Source of the DNA: Membranipora membranacea
Lineage: Eukaryota; Bryozoa; Gymnolaemata; Cheilostomatida; Membraniporidae
Length of the DNA: 64,000 nt
Direction: 5' to 3'
NCBI GenBank assembly: GCA_914767715.1
Contig: OU612065.1
Location: 24,554,001 to 24,618,000 of the forward strand
Shown here: positions 23,001-34,342 of the stretch, in pieces
Layout of the letters: each line of letters begins with the position of its first letter
How positions within the stretch are numbered: position 1 is the stretch's first letter
Notes under the pieces: model-generated
Seen by the model: the letters and a program-made list of their open reading frames with translations, nothing else
Told to the model about the DNA's origin: nothing
Database searches by the model: none
Program-made: the position numbers and the translations under genes

Positions 23001-23608
23001 CACTTCATGAGTTTCTCATCGTCATGCGCAATAGCGTAATGCTCATCTGGAGCGTCAAAAACTGCATCGCTTTCCACAACATTGAATTCTCCAAGTCTAT
23101 CATTGTGAGCATCTCCGGTTTGTGAGAGGTCGAACATTCGTATCATTCTGACATTGTTGTCGCCTTTGCCAATGGCTATTCTTTTGGTCATGTGGCTGTT
23201 CGTGGTGGGACAACTGATGAAAGTCCAGCTTAGTGACTCATGTGAATATTCGTCGAGGCTTTTTCTCATCGCAGCCTCACTATTGCTGTAAACAAGAGTG
23301 GTCTCGCGATTCTGCTGGTCTCGATCATCCATAGCCATTCTACTCATCAGTTCAGCTAAGTTCACATCCCGCCAGTTGAGATATCTCCATGGCATGTTAT
23401 TCATCTCAGTGACAAACTTCTTGCGCTGACTTGTCTCTGAGATTTGCATCAGCAGCTCTTCCACAAGTGCTGCACAGCGACTTTCCATATCACCCTGCCA
23501 TAATAATCCACCTTCTAATGGGATATCAGTTTCTGTCTCTGCATGGTAACTTTGTGATTGTGTAACCTCACTTGGTCTTGATGGTGTTAGTGCACCTTTG
23601 GTAGCCAT
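20091..23608 (-). CDS. ANK-TPR repeat protein, copy C (intact)
   Basis: Four exons: 23,608-22,633, 22,182-21,075, 20,992-20,832 and 20,581-20,091. Phases 1, 2 and 1 agree at all junctions, giving about 911 aa. Exon 1 (residues 1-325) starts at the ATG of M-A-T-K-G-A-L-T and includes an ankyrin-like stretch (D-E-N-G-D-T-P-I-H-L-A-T-L) after K-N-L-Y-H-Q-C-A-N-A. Exon 2 (about 326-694) is alpha-helical with TPR-like repeats: D-K-A-K-V-L-I-D-R-A-S-E, then W-C-N-K-G-K-Y-A-L. The last exon holds another TPR-like unit (Y-Y-A-W-I-G-R-H-N-E-A-G-E-W-F-N-Q-A-I). There is no signal peptide or membrane span, so it is probably cytosolic. If the third donor (A|GTGAAT, the weakest) is not used, exon 3 ends at TAG at 20,761 and the protein is about 771 aa. 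Exons 1-2 as a scaffold for protein binding is an inference from the repeat types. The TPR part recalls IFIT-like proteins only in general shape, and I do not assign a function. Confidence 0.7.
22383..22483. mobile_element. Short TIR element (CTAGATCAAG family) in intron 1 of copy C
   Basis: Same element as at 10,080-10,190, at the same place in intron 1. It lacks a 7-base 'ggctcac' present in B. Reading straight through the exon 1 donor runs into it, which gives a false C-terminal extension of exon 1 ending at 22,388. Confidence 0.6.
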
Positions 23609-26600
23609 CTTCTGTGTAAAAGCACGTACACTATCGTCTCAGCTTGTTAAATACCTTACTTTTTTGCTTCTATTATGCAAAATGTAAATTTGTAACTAAT
23701 AGTTGTGAATTAGCTTGCTTAGCAACTTTTCAATCACCGCTGCTGAATGTTCAGTAAATCAATTGCTCCTTTACCGTGTATAAATTGCTCCTTTTTTTCG
23801 TAGGAATATAAAAACTTCCCCTATACAGGGAATTCCCAAGTTTATTGCTTACTTGATCAAAGTGCATTGATATTAGAAGCCAATGAGTTGGCATTGATAA
23901 GCTGTTGGACTTTTGATTTGAAAAATTCCCCTGATTAAAAATTTGCTATCAAACCACATATAAACTCATAGAGTAAGCTTTGAGCTTTAGGGCAGGATGT
24001 CTCACTTTTCTACCTTTATAGTGTAAATTGGCATTAGCCGATCGACATAATACATAGTCTTTCAGTTAATACCTATAGATAACATTGAGAGAAGAGCATT
24101 GATTACATTGTTTGAGAAACTCGATAAAATCACTGATACTGTAGCAGTCTCTAGCCAACAATGTTGCCATTTCTGTAAATAAGCAAATTTTCAAATTATC
24201 AAGTCTGAATGCGTTTTATGTACATATTATGAATGTATGCGCGTACATATATTGTAGCCACGGCCCCCGACCCGACAGCCTGCCCTGGCTACATATATTG
24301 TGTGTAAATTATTAATCATCCTCGTAATAAATAATTTTACTAGCATTCCCACAATTCAACTGTAATCTGAAGTTAGACGACTCCCTGATATCATGAATGT
24401 TAACATTGGCCTGATCATACTGAGATTCTGAAACTATGCATCGATAGATACTATATCATCTAATATCAAATTGTCAGACCAAAAAAGTCAGCAAAACTGA
24501 GTTTGAGTCATAACGATCGTATGTTATCTGGTATTGCTTTCAATAATTCAATTTTAATAAGACGATGGATTTGTCTGTTTTTTACTAATGGGGAGTTAAA
24601 TTCCATCACCCCCTGTCGAGACAGAACTATGATAAACAATGATTATCGTATCTATGCGGAATCAATTGCATGAAGAATTCATTCACTCGCAAGACATAGA
24701 GTAACTTAATTCATAACATATTTCATAGTATCGGCAACAATTCGATTAGACTACATGGTATGTAACTTCTGTTGTGTAGACTATCAAATTCACCTGAATT
24801 TCTTACTTTGTGAACATGTACAAATATCAAGCTACAAATATATAACAAGATAATGTATAATGATGGTTTTAAAACATGTGATTATTTGTATAGAAGTGAA
24901 TATATATATAAAAGTATATATATATATATTGAAGCAGAATTTCGAATTCTTAAAAAATAATAAATAGGAGGTTTATAGATCAGAAAACTTGGTTGAACAA
25001 ATGTGAGTTTGGTAATTCAAAAATAATTCACATAATGTGAATAATGAGAATAGTCGGTTTTCTGTTGTTTCTGTTAACTTGTGGTAACTACCAAGTTGGT
25101 GATGTGAAAGATGAAAACTTGTACTGGTGCGGACAGTTCAATTCAAGGCGCGGACAGTGGGAATAACAAGCTGTACATGTAAGTAACCACAATTATAGTC
25201 TACTCTAGTAGTAGTCCTAGTATTAATCATCAGATATCCGCTCCTTTAGGACTGACTGAGCTTTTTCTCAATAGGAATGGCTGGGATCAACACAAAAGGG
25301 ATTTTTGTGGTGATAAATGTTACCGTACTGATCGAGAAAAAGCAAGATTTAAAAAAATGCCCAATGCTATTACTTAATCTGATCTCTAATCCTAGAGTTC
25401 TTGAATAATTATGAGAGATAACAGATGAAACAATAGTGTATTATTTATAAGTCGTATCTAATAAATTTTTTTAAAGTTTTTACCCTGTTCAATCAATCAA
25501 CACATCAAACACCCCGAATACATCACTGTTGCCATTTGCTGTTGAATTGAAGGCCTTGAAGTAACAATAAAACTCCTTGTCTTAGGCTGTGAATTAGATT
25601 CCCAGTCATCAGAGCTCCAAAATAAACAACGGCAACAAAGCAAAAACCGCCAAAGTGATACAACACCAACACACAGGCTATGAGACAGCTACCAGGTCAA
25701 AGTCATCTTGAAAATAACAATCATGTGGTGGATGTTGAGCCAGAACTACTCACATATCTTACTACCTATTGATCCATCACTTGCTTTCCACACAGCTATC
25801 CATATGCAACACATCAGCCAGTCAGCGGCTTTAGAAGAGCTTACTCAATGCGAACTCAAGAGCCAGGATTCTAAAAGTTAACTCCTCTGAATTAAACATA
25901 ACATATCTTGTTTACCTCGCACGATCACGATTCTTGCAGCCGTGAGATGCTTCATGGCAGCGTGAAGACCTCAGTCACGGCTAGTGACACAGGATACTAA
26001 AACTAGGCACAACCATGTTGGTCCAACCACTCAGGGCTGGTATGGGATACCTATCTTCAGTGCTAAGCCGTGCCTCTCTCAAGAATCTGTGATCATGACA
26101 GGTTAATAAAGATCAGACGTTACCATACAAATACGTTCCTCATGTAGCAACAGGGGAGATAATAAACACAAGCTGCCGTAAAGCCAAGCGATCACCCATG
26201 CTTGCATCCATCGAGGCTCTTCACTTTATAAAGACTCATCTCTGACCTAGCCAAATTTAAGTCCTAGACCCTGACAATCTAGCTAAAGCTAGCTAATGCT
26301 TACTCACAAGCAACATTTCATGTGATCATCGTAACTGGCAGACACTAAACCAACATTGAAAAACTAGAAACATTGAAAAACTGCTAACTTTTCAATGACT
26401 GTGACACTCCACCTAAACCAAGGACATTTGTCTCCTTGACTAAACCATACGAAAACAGCCAACCTACAATCGCCATCAATTAGCATAGCTTGATTGTACA
26501 ACAATAGATACAGAGCAAAAATGTTTACAGCAACGGTCTACCAAAAAATAAGGAAACTAGATATAAATCTATACTAAAACCATTCCAAATAATCATTGCG

Positions 26601-27160
26601 GAATATGATACTCATGCAGGACTACAAAGCTTACTAGTATTTAGTAAGGAAGGCCGGTCAGTCAACAATACCAACTGAAGCCACCCGCATACCTCTTATA
26701 GTTTGAGAGTTATCCTCCCAACAAGAATATTACCACAACGGCTTGAAAATCAGCTGCCTCATTATTTACGAATGAAATATTGTTTCCCTATCATAAAATT
26801 GCTGAACCACCTAGTTTGGCCATATCGTATGTTGTTCGCATAGCACTCATGTTCTCATATGGGGTTATAAGAGTAAATGGTAATGACTTATTATACACTA
26901 TTGTTTGACCTGTTATTTCTTATATCACTATTCAAGTACTCTAGGATTTAAAATCAGACTCAAGAAAAAGCATTGGACATTTTTTATAGCTCAGCTTCAT
27001 TTGATTGGTACGGTAATATTTACCATGTTACAATAATCTCTTTTGTGTTAATCCCAGCCCATCCTATAGAACAAAATCTCAGTCAGTCCCAAAGAAGTGT
27101 ACATTATGATAATTAATTGTGAACAGCTACTAGAGCAGAGAATGATGTGTGATGACTTAC
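23609..27160. other. Upstream flank of copy C, no confident gene
   Basis: Conserved flank as in A and B: an AT microsatellite near 24,900-24,930, one arm of the inverted repeat at about 25,220-25,430 and the frame-shifted counterpart of the small hydrophobic ORF at 25,500-25,960. I see no structural RNA gene. Confidence 0.45.
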
Positions 27161-28159
27161 ACTTTATACTTATATGTTCCCACAAAATGCCTGCGTAATC
27201 TTCATATATCTTTTGTCGATCATGGGTTTAAGGAGTATTCTTCTCTCTCCCTCTCCGTATTCTTCACATCGGTCAATCTGAAGGTAAAAATGAAGACATA
27301 CGAGACCATTTAATATTTTATTATCATTAAAATTCGGAATGGCGTTTTGGCAGCCCAGGAATTCGGCATCAAACCTCATTGGATGAAACTTAAAATAAGT
27401 CGAAGGTCAGACCATAGCCGCCAAGGTGTTGGCTCAGATTGACCAATCATATCAGGGCAAACACATCGGCAAGTCATCTAGGTCCAATCAAGACAATTCA
27501 GAAAATCTATGGTTAACCATGTGTTAGATATTAGAGCTTTAGGTTTGCCTGTTTGTTGATAAAAGCTTCAGTAATTTTTATCATATTATAGGTCAAGGGA
27601 GGTTTTACAGAAACACCAATGCTTAACTGTCTCTCAAGGTTGACTGTTGATATACATTAATGCTAATTGTATTTTTGGTCAAAAATAGAAGATGACTATT
27701 TTACCAATTTTCTTATAGCTGCTGCCACCAGAAAGTGTGTGTGTCAGTATGTATGTCAGCATGTTTTGTCAGAAACTTTTTGTCAAATGAAACTATTCTG
27801 TCACCATGTTTATTCTCTCACTTTCTCAGTCTTTGTGTGCAATCCTCAAAAGTGAGTTGCTGTAAATATGATCAAAGCCATAAAACTATGCGACAATTCC
27901 ACAATTTCATGTGCCTTAAATGTGTACGACAGAATATGGGATAAATCCAGCCTATCTGAGTTCAAAAACCACGTCATGGAAATAAATAAGGGTTCTCCTT
28001 CATACCTCCAGATTTTTTTAAAACCTGCTAACCAAAAAAGTTTTGATTCTCTTGATGTCATGTATATATTGTATTAAAGTTATTGTGTATGGAATTTTTG
28101 GGTTTGCTGGGTTCAAGGATATTTAAATATAATAGATCTCTAACTGTAATAGAACTTAC

Positions 28160-28289
28160 CATAGAGGTTATCTGAAAATGATTCGGGAGTCCTGGCTGAC
28201 TGTACGCTCTCAGAAGGCCTCCCTATCATGATTTTTGTCCCCCACATTTCCAGTCTATCGGTGTCACAGTTCATCAGAACGAGTACTTG
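28160..28289 (-). other. Exon-like block k: K-I-M-I-G-R-P-S motif
   Basis: Minus strand, 130 nt between an acceptor-like CAG and the donor CTATG|GTAAGT, phase 0 in and phase 1 out, open throughout. It reads V-L-V-L-M-N-C-D-T-D-R-L-E-M-W-G-T-K-I-M and then I-G-R-P-S-E-S-V-Q-S-A-R. The order 'Met-Asn ... Leu ... Lys-Ile-x-Ile-Gly-Arg-Pro-Ser' matches the end of the first RRM of PUF60, a U2AF-related splicing factor. The match is short and the rest of the domain was not found nearby, so this is a resemblance, not an assignment. Confidence 0.35.
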
Positions 28290-28554
28290 CTGATCATTAG
28301 TTTAGGGGATTCCTCGTGTCGCCTGCCACAGAAGACTGATAGATTCCTGAAAATAAACGATGTAAGACTTTCACAATGCATGCCTAGAATTTGATCAAGG
28401 TTTATTATCGATCTACTAAACACCATAACATGATAGTGTATGGATTTCAAGGAGAGCAGCTGTGACCTTTTCAAGTGTTAAGCTGTTTGAATCTTGTCAC
28501 GCACTGAATTCATGGCAAAATAAGTAATGAATCTCCCACTGTTATCGAACCTAC

Positions 28555-28654
28555 CATAGCACCTATCTAGCAGCTGTCCATAAATGATCCGGGAGGCCTG
28601 ACTGACTGTTCGTATGTAGGATGGCCTCCCTATCATTTTTATAGCCCACTTTCC
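28555..28654 (-). other. Exon-like block j: second I-G-R-P-S block
   Basis: Minus strand, 100 nt, after CAG and before the donor CTATG|GTAGG, again phase 0 in and 1 out. It reads G-K-W-A-I-K-M-I-G-R-P-S-Y-I-R-T-V-S-Q-A and continues open to L-L-D-R-C-Y-G. It is homologous to block k and to a broken block in module A near 5,715-5,840. Confidence 0.35.
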
Positions 28655-28820
28655 CTGTCTTTGCATTGCCGTTTACCAGAAGAAGTGTGTCGCTGTTAAA
28701 AGGAATATATGTTTTCAATTATTGTTATACTCTACTACAAACATCAAATTCTACTACTTCTGGTGTCATATAAGACTAACACAGAAAATAGTTCAAATCA
28801 TTGTATTCAAGCTTAATCTT

Positions 28821-28848
28821 CACGGAGTTAGTACTTGCTAACTCCGTG
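28821..28848. repeat. Short hairpin
   Basis: 'cacggagttag' and 'ctaactccgtg' are inverted around a 6-base loop. It lies just before a 10-base tandem repeat. Confidence 0.5.
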
Positions 28849-28880
28849 AGCTATTCACTTAGTTAGCAAGCACTAAGTTT

Positions 28881-28930
28881 GTAAATGTGAGTAAATGTGA
28901 GTAAATGTGAGTAAATGTGAGTAAATGTGG
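28881..28930. repeat. 10-bp tandem repeat, 5 copies
   Basis: Five head-to-tail copies of 'gtaaatgtga', the last one ending in g. Absent at the matching place in module A, so it expanded after duplication. Confidence 0.8.
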
Positions 28931-28995
28931 TAAGTTTTACCTAGCTGGATTCAGGTTTAGAATATTAATAATCTCCCTGCTGTACTCAAACTTAC

Positions 28996-29134
28996 CATAG
29001 AAGTAGTTCGACGGAGACTTGGGAGGCTCGACTGACAGTTCGTGCACAGATGGCCTTCCCTATCACTTATTTTTATGTCCTCCAATCTCACAGTATTTGT
29101 GGTCCAGTTCACAAGAGCGACTGAGATTGGGATG
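28996..29134 (-). other. Exon-like block i (diverged)
   Basis: Bounded by TACAG and CTATG|GTAAG on the minus strand and related in base sequence to blocks j and k. In the phase used by j and k it meets a stop after H-K-N-K, while another frame is open but loses the G-R-P-S motif. It matches the block at about 6,060-6,205 in module A. A further diverged relative lies at 29,410-29,540. Confidence 0.3.
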
Positions 29135-29245
29135 CTGTAAATATGGTTCAAGTTTTTCATGAAGGCAGTTCAATTAATGCCTCAATTAAAAACTAAAACG
29201 ACACAGCATAATAAGGATTCATGCAAGTCTATTGGAGTATCAAAA

Positions 29246-31708
29246 GTTCCGCTTATAAACAATATTTCATTTTTTTATTGAGGTTTTAGTGAATGTCAAG
29301 AGCTCATCAAGGTAATTATCACCAAAGAATAATATCTCATTGACAGAACTGTTACAGCGCTTCTCAGTTTTTTATTTCCATTTTCCATGGTACTCATACC
29401 AACCAAATAAGTGATTCGACTATGATTTGGGAGGCCTGGCTTGTTGTCCGCTCTCAGAACGCCTCCCTGTTATTATTTTATTCTCCCATTTTCCTGTCTA
29501 TTTGTCAACATGCTGCTTCCCAGAACGACTTACTCTTTGCTGTAAATATCAATAAAGTCATGTATGGAGGTAAAAGTATTTAATTATTATCAAAAATGCT
29601 ATCAAGGCTACCAAAGCATCAGAACCTAAGTGGTTAATTGATGGAAAAACATTGCAAAGATCGCAATTACATTATAGGCTATCACTCTAAATTTTACCAG
29701 TACACAAGCTAAGATATGTCAACAGCTCAGCAATCAAGACACTTGGCTAGTAAATTACTCTCTCCGTACTACCAGATTGTCAAAGCTCTGAATATATTGG
29801 TATGTCATTGCTTCCGTCGCACAGTGAAGGGCTTCGCCAGTCTTATAATCATGTTTGGAATTCAAGGAATGTATCATGTACTTTATTGGTCGCAGTGCAT
29901 GGGGTGATAACTCTTAACCTGATTTAAGTATCCTAAAAATATCATCATACTCACCATGATGAAAAGAGTGATGAAGAGATAGAAAGAAACCCCTGACTTT
30001 ATGTGATTCACCCTGAGTTGCTTCTGGTTTGTAATCTCATCACTTGTATGAGTGTTTCAGGCCCAATCATAACCTCCAGAAATGATAAGTCTCCAGAAAA
30101 ATGTTCATTCAGTACAGCAGCATGTCTGAAAAATATTTGGACAGCGATAAGGCACCACATCATCGATGCCAATACCGCATTACCACAATAGTATGTTCGG
30201 TTATTAGTTTACGAAGCTGAGGCTTAACGCAAGGCATAAGCATTGGTAACAATACAAAACGGAAATTAAACTACATTATAGTATTTCATCTTATCATGTT
30301 CACCTAATGATGACAGAAGAAACTGTAAAGCAGCTACAAAAAGTAATCAGAATATAGTAGCAAACATTGGAACTTGATACAAGGCCATCAGGTTAACTCA
30401 CCTATCAAGCTCCTCAAAGAAGTCTCTTCAGCTTGCGTGCTGGTGCCAAACTGATTTGAGATCATGGAGAATGGCTTCAAAATAATGTATGATGTCATTG
30501 TGATGTTAGGAATTTCAACAAAGAAAAAATCAGCAAAATGTAATAGTGATAAAAATTTACCGGGTTTGGAGTTCTCTCCACACAGTGCCATTGGCAAGAA
30601 ATTCACATCCATGTCTAGATTATAGTGTTATTGTTTTTTTATTTGACAAACCGTATCATTTTTCACCAAACATCTTGAATATATATAAAGGGGGATATAG
30701 CAAGCTCTTTTATTAATGGGAGTTGTCCGATGTCTTTACAAGGTTAGCCGACTCGTGATACTAAATCATGTTACGCGGATATGCTGGATTGATTGACTCT
30801 GCTGTTTTCTTGTTCAACTTTGTGCTTGTTCAGTTTCAGTGTACATGCAACAGCACTAGCAGCCACTTAGGACCGCTGAGAATTTTATCTTTGTGGAGAA
30901 CACATGATCAGGATACAATAATATAACGCAGCATTGTATCAGCTGCATATTGGATATTTTCACTTTTCATATTTTTCGCTGTGCTCTGCAGACAGAGAAA
31001 AGTCTAAATTAAATTACTTCAAATCGGAAGATTTAAGAGAAAAATCAGACATAACTGCTTTATAGCAAGTAGCGATAACATGTAAATACTATTGATGCCA
31101 ATAGAGGATTCCAATTTGTGAATCAGATCATCAATGCTCAGTTTAGTCGTATCAGTGCAAGTCCCTGCATGAATTATTTGGGTTTTTTATGTCAGAAGAA
31201 CTTAGTTCTCCAACTTACAGCAAATTCACCTTGTTGTCTGCTTGTTTGGGTTTCGAAATAAACAAATGTGATATTACTATAGAGTTTTTACTCATTTTTT
31301 GCAGGCCCTACTTATTTTGGGTGGGCTATAATGGTTTTTATACTCTTGCATTTTTTTATAATATGCTTTCCTGTGATTATCGTAACCCCAAGGAGTTAAG
31401 AGAGTTTTTCTCTAGCTGCTGGAACAACATCAGGATAAACTAATAGCCTTCTCAAAATTTATTGTGAAAATATTGGATTATTATATATACATAATTACAA
31501 TTTTCAGTTCAACTTTTTTAACGATCAAATAACCATGAACAAACAGCAACCAGGGAAGATAAGATAATATGTTATGGTTTGATTAAGCACACTATTTTTA
31601 GCCAAAAAATAGACTTGTGTGACAATGAAATTGACAGTTCTGCAGCTCATGAAAAAGAAATTGGAATAGAAAGAACTACACTCGCGATTCGGAGTGATGG
31701 ATTAGTGG
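29246..31708. other. Region between module C and ZNHIT6
   Basis: After a last diverged exon-like block (29,410-29,540), no firm gene is found. One minus-strand ORF (30,612-30,402, starting M-D-V-N-F-L-P-M-A-L-C-G and ending at a GTGAGT donor after S-L-R-S-L-I) could be a first exon of something extending left, but I found no exon that continues it well. The rest is AT-rich and featureless. Confidence 0.3.
31458..31463 (-). terminator. Poly(A) signal for ZNHIT6
   Basis: AATAAA on the minus strand, about 246 bases past the stop codon. Confidence 0.45.
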
Positions 31709-32533
31709 TCACAGTTGTGTGTAATCTGACAGTTTGGATTTAGGGATGATATGCAGAATAGGATACTCCACCACTGTCTTACCGCTCAAATTTTTGCTCA
31801 ACGGCAAACTCATATCCATTAAGGAGATAGTCTTAGGTTTATTCAAATGTTCGGCTTCTAATCCAACAGCTAAGGTCTGTATTAATTCTTGCCCATTTTC
31901 TGGATTGCTTTCTTTTATCTTAGAACGTAGAATAGCCAGCTTTCCAACCTTTTCTTCATCCAGATGCTTGATGAAATCAGTGTCACAATATACAACACGC
32001 TGTAGCAGATCTGCTAGCGGTATGGTTTCGTCCACTGTAGCCTCTTCGTACTCATGCTTATCGAATAGCCAACAAACATGCCAACACATTTTTGTAGAAC
32101 GATGAACACCTTCAGCAGACCTTGAGTTACAGTATGTTGTGTTCAGCCTTCGTCTTGTGGTGAGGAATGGAGATAGTTTCAAGTTGATTCTTCTCATAGA
32201 GGCAGCCTTTCTCAGTTTGTTCAGCACATCTTTGCTACACCCTAAACTGACTGTTCCTGACCCTGCTCTAGAAGTTGACTTTATGGGACCTTTCATGCAG
32301 GCAACTTTTCTGGCTGAATTTTCAAGAAAAGACATGTCATCAACTAAATTTTTATAGCTGAATTCTTTTACCTTGACGAATTGTTCTATCTTTCTCTTCC
32401 CATTACACTCCATAGTCTGTTTATGGCTTTTTACACACTCAAGTGAGCATGTTCTGGTGGAACATCCAGGACATCTATATATTGAAGATACCTTTCTACA
32501 GATTTCACAAGGAGTTGGTTCTTTCTGAGACAT
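31709..32533 (-). CDS. ZNHIT6: Box C/D snoRNA protein 1 (BCD1, zinc finger HIT 6)
   Basis: 274 aa from one uninterrupted exon. It begins with an HIT-type zinc finger at about residues 9-43: C-E-I-C, C-P-G-C, C-S-L-E-C, H-K-Q-T-M-E-C, a two-metal cross-brace. Next comes the family's F-L-E-x-x-A-R segment (69-75), R-R-I-N-L-K-L-S-P (114-122), C-W-H-V (about 150) and, near the C terminus, V-V-E-Y-P-I-L-H-I-I-P, all conserved in BCD1 proteins. The known role is assembly of box C/D snoRNPs in the nucleus, together with NUFIP and the HSP90/R2TP machinery. It is shorter than the human protein (about 470 aa), mainly lacking the long N-terminal extension before the finger. It is divergent with the beta-lactamase-domain gene, with 1.8 kb between them. 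The lack of introns among heavily spliced neighbours is notable. Confidence 0.9.
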   Translation of the reverse strand: MSQKEPTPCEICRKVSSIYRCPGCSTRTCSLECVKSHKQTMECNGKRKIEQFVKVKEFSYKNLVDDMSFLENSARKVACMKGPIKSTSRAGSGTVSLGCSKDVLNKLRKAASMRRINLKLSPFLTTRRRLNTTYCNSRSAEGVHRSTKMCWHVCWLFDKHEYEEATVDETIPLADLLQRVVYCDTDFIKHLDEEKVGKLAILRSKIKESNPENGQELIQTLAVGLEAEHLNKPKTISLMDMSLPLSKNLSGKTVVEYPILHIIPKSKLSDYTQL

Positions 32534-34342
32534 GATGATCAGGTTTTACAGTTTTTGATGATCATGCTTGTTTTGCTCTAATCATTTAGCTCTATATCCT
32601 TACATGCCAATGAATATTTCAGGGCCGGGTGTTTTAAACCCATCCTTATACTTAGGCTCTCAGTTGTTTTTAAACCGGAAGTTAAGAACAATGTTGAGTA
32701 GCTAAAATCAGGTCATCTTGCTTTTCCCAGGCCAAGTACTGTTTACTGCTTGTTGATTGGTGACAAAAACCTATTACATGTAATCTGGGTGGCTATTGGT
32801 TTAAATAAATTTAATTGTACTGGGTGAAGAAAGCTAACATTCATTCCAAAACAAAGCTTATAATCCAGCTCATCAAGATCCCACTCACTCACTTGTTTCA
32901 CTTGAGACAGAATCACTTCCAGCTCAGTAGTGTAAGGTGTGCAGGTATGTATGAATTGGTGATATTTATGTATGGAAATCAGTGCTCAGTGACTCTGAGA
33001 TCTTAAAATCAATAGTAACAATGCTGGTTGTATATGATGAGTTCATAGAATAGATGATGTTACTGAACCGACTGACTGATAGAAAGATTAACTAACTTTC
33101 TCTCTCTTCTACTACCTACTCAGTAGCAATCTAGTTTTAGGTTTAATAATATTAATATTAATGGTAGCAAGTACAGTGCTTGCTAAAGCAGTCCTAAAGC
33201 CTAAATTAAAACACCTTATCTATAATCTATACAAGATTCTACTACTGGCCACATTGTTGTTCAAAAGTTCAATTACAGTAACTGTAATTGTAACAGTTCA
33301 TTATTATAGATAGGCCTATCATTTATCTATTACTATTAGGCTTACTTTGCCTTCAGATACTTTATCTCTATCTCATACCCATGATGAGCCATAATAATGT
33401 TCATATGGTTCAAATTAAGAGCATACCACCACTATTTCAGTTACATAATCAAGGGAGGTGATTGCTGCTCAGGCCCTTGGCACACTTCATGCTTTTGTCC
33501 ACGGTTTCTTAAGTAACTGTTCGATTGAAGAAACTTTAACATAGTGGCTACCAGATACATTGATCGTTCATCTAAGGCCTTGAATGCCGCATACCTTGTA
33601 AACTTTTCACCTCTTAATTTAGGCCAACTAAAGCTTACATGTTTTGAACTGCTTCTGCGTTGTACAGTGACACACTGAATTTTACTTTGAATTGTTCAAT
33701 CTTCCTTGGCTAATGTTTAAAGATCCTTGTTTCAGCATGTCCTCTAATATATGTTTGTACTGGCTAGACCTACTCCTCTTATAGAGGCCATATAGGCTAC
33801 TGTCAACTCCTGGGTGCTTTGTACATTCCTTATTTGTCATGATTCCTTGTCAGATTTTGACCATTTCTTTCCTGGCAAGACTTTTAAGGTTGATTCAATT
33901 GTTGTGGTAGCTGATCTAGCTTGCAATTCTGGTATATTTCAAAAAGACTAGTATTAGGTACTCTGTGGTTTGTTAGCATTATGTAATTGCTTGAGAATAT
34001 ACACTGTTTATTTCTAATTAGACATATGTAAGACTAAATAGGCCTATTAATATATTGTGTTTGTTAATTGTCTATGGAATGATCTCGTAATATCAGAGTG
34101 GACTCAATGCAACAACTAGTCCTGACAGTTTCCTAGCTTATAAATGACTATGCACATATACTCCCTATGAGACAAGCTATAAACACTCCCCCTCCTAAAT
34201 ATGCCAAGTTGCCTTCTATGTTGTATTGAGGACTTGGTTGTACTAGGAAAGTAGTATTTTGTATGTATAGCTCTTTGGTTGACAGGTTGATGTTTTTATA
34301 ATTTCCAGTTGAAGACATGAGATCAAAATTTCACTGACCACC
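32534..34342. other. Intergenic region between divergent genes
   Basis: It must hold the promoters of ZNHIT6 (minus) and the beta-lactamase-domain gene (plus). I see no clear TATA box. No coding stretch or repeat stands out. Confidence 0.4.

Larger units (their letters stand above)
19412..29245. repeat. Tandem module copy C
   Basis: It begins at the same point as B (7,133) and continues past B's end to the end of A's homology at about 29,245. It carries the only ANK-TPR copy in the window that reads through, and the longest set of open exon-like blocks upstream. Confidence 0.9.

Noticed and set aside
27170-27379. Extending the PUF60 resemblance to the C-E-E-Y-G and C-Q-N-A-I segments as a third RRM
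   Set aside because: The two pieces look RRM-like one by one, but they lie in the wrong order on the minus strand.
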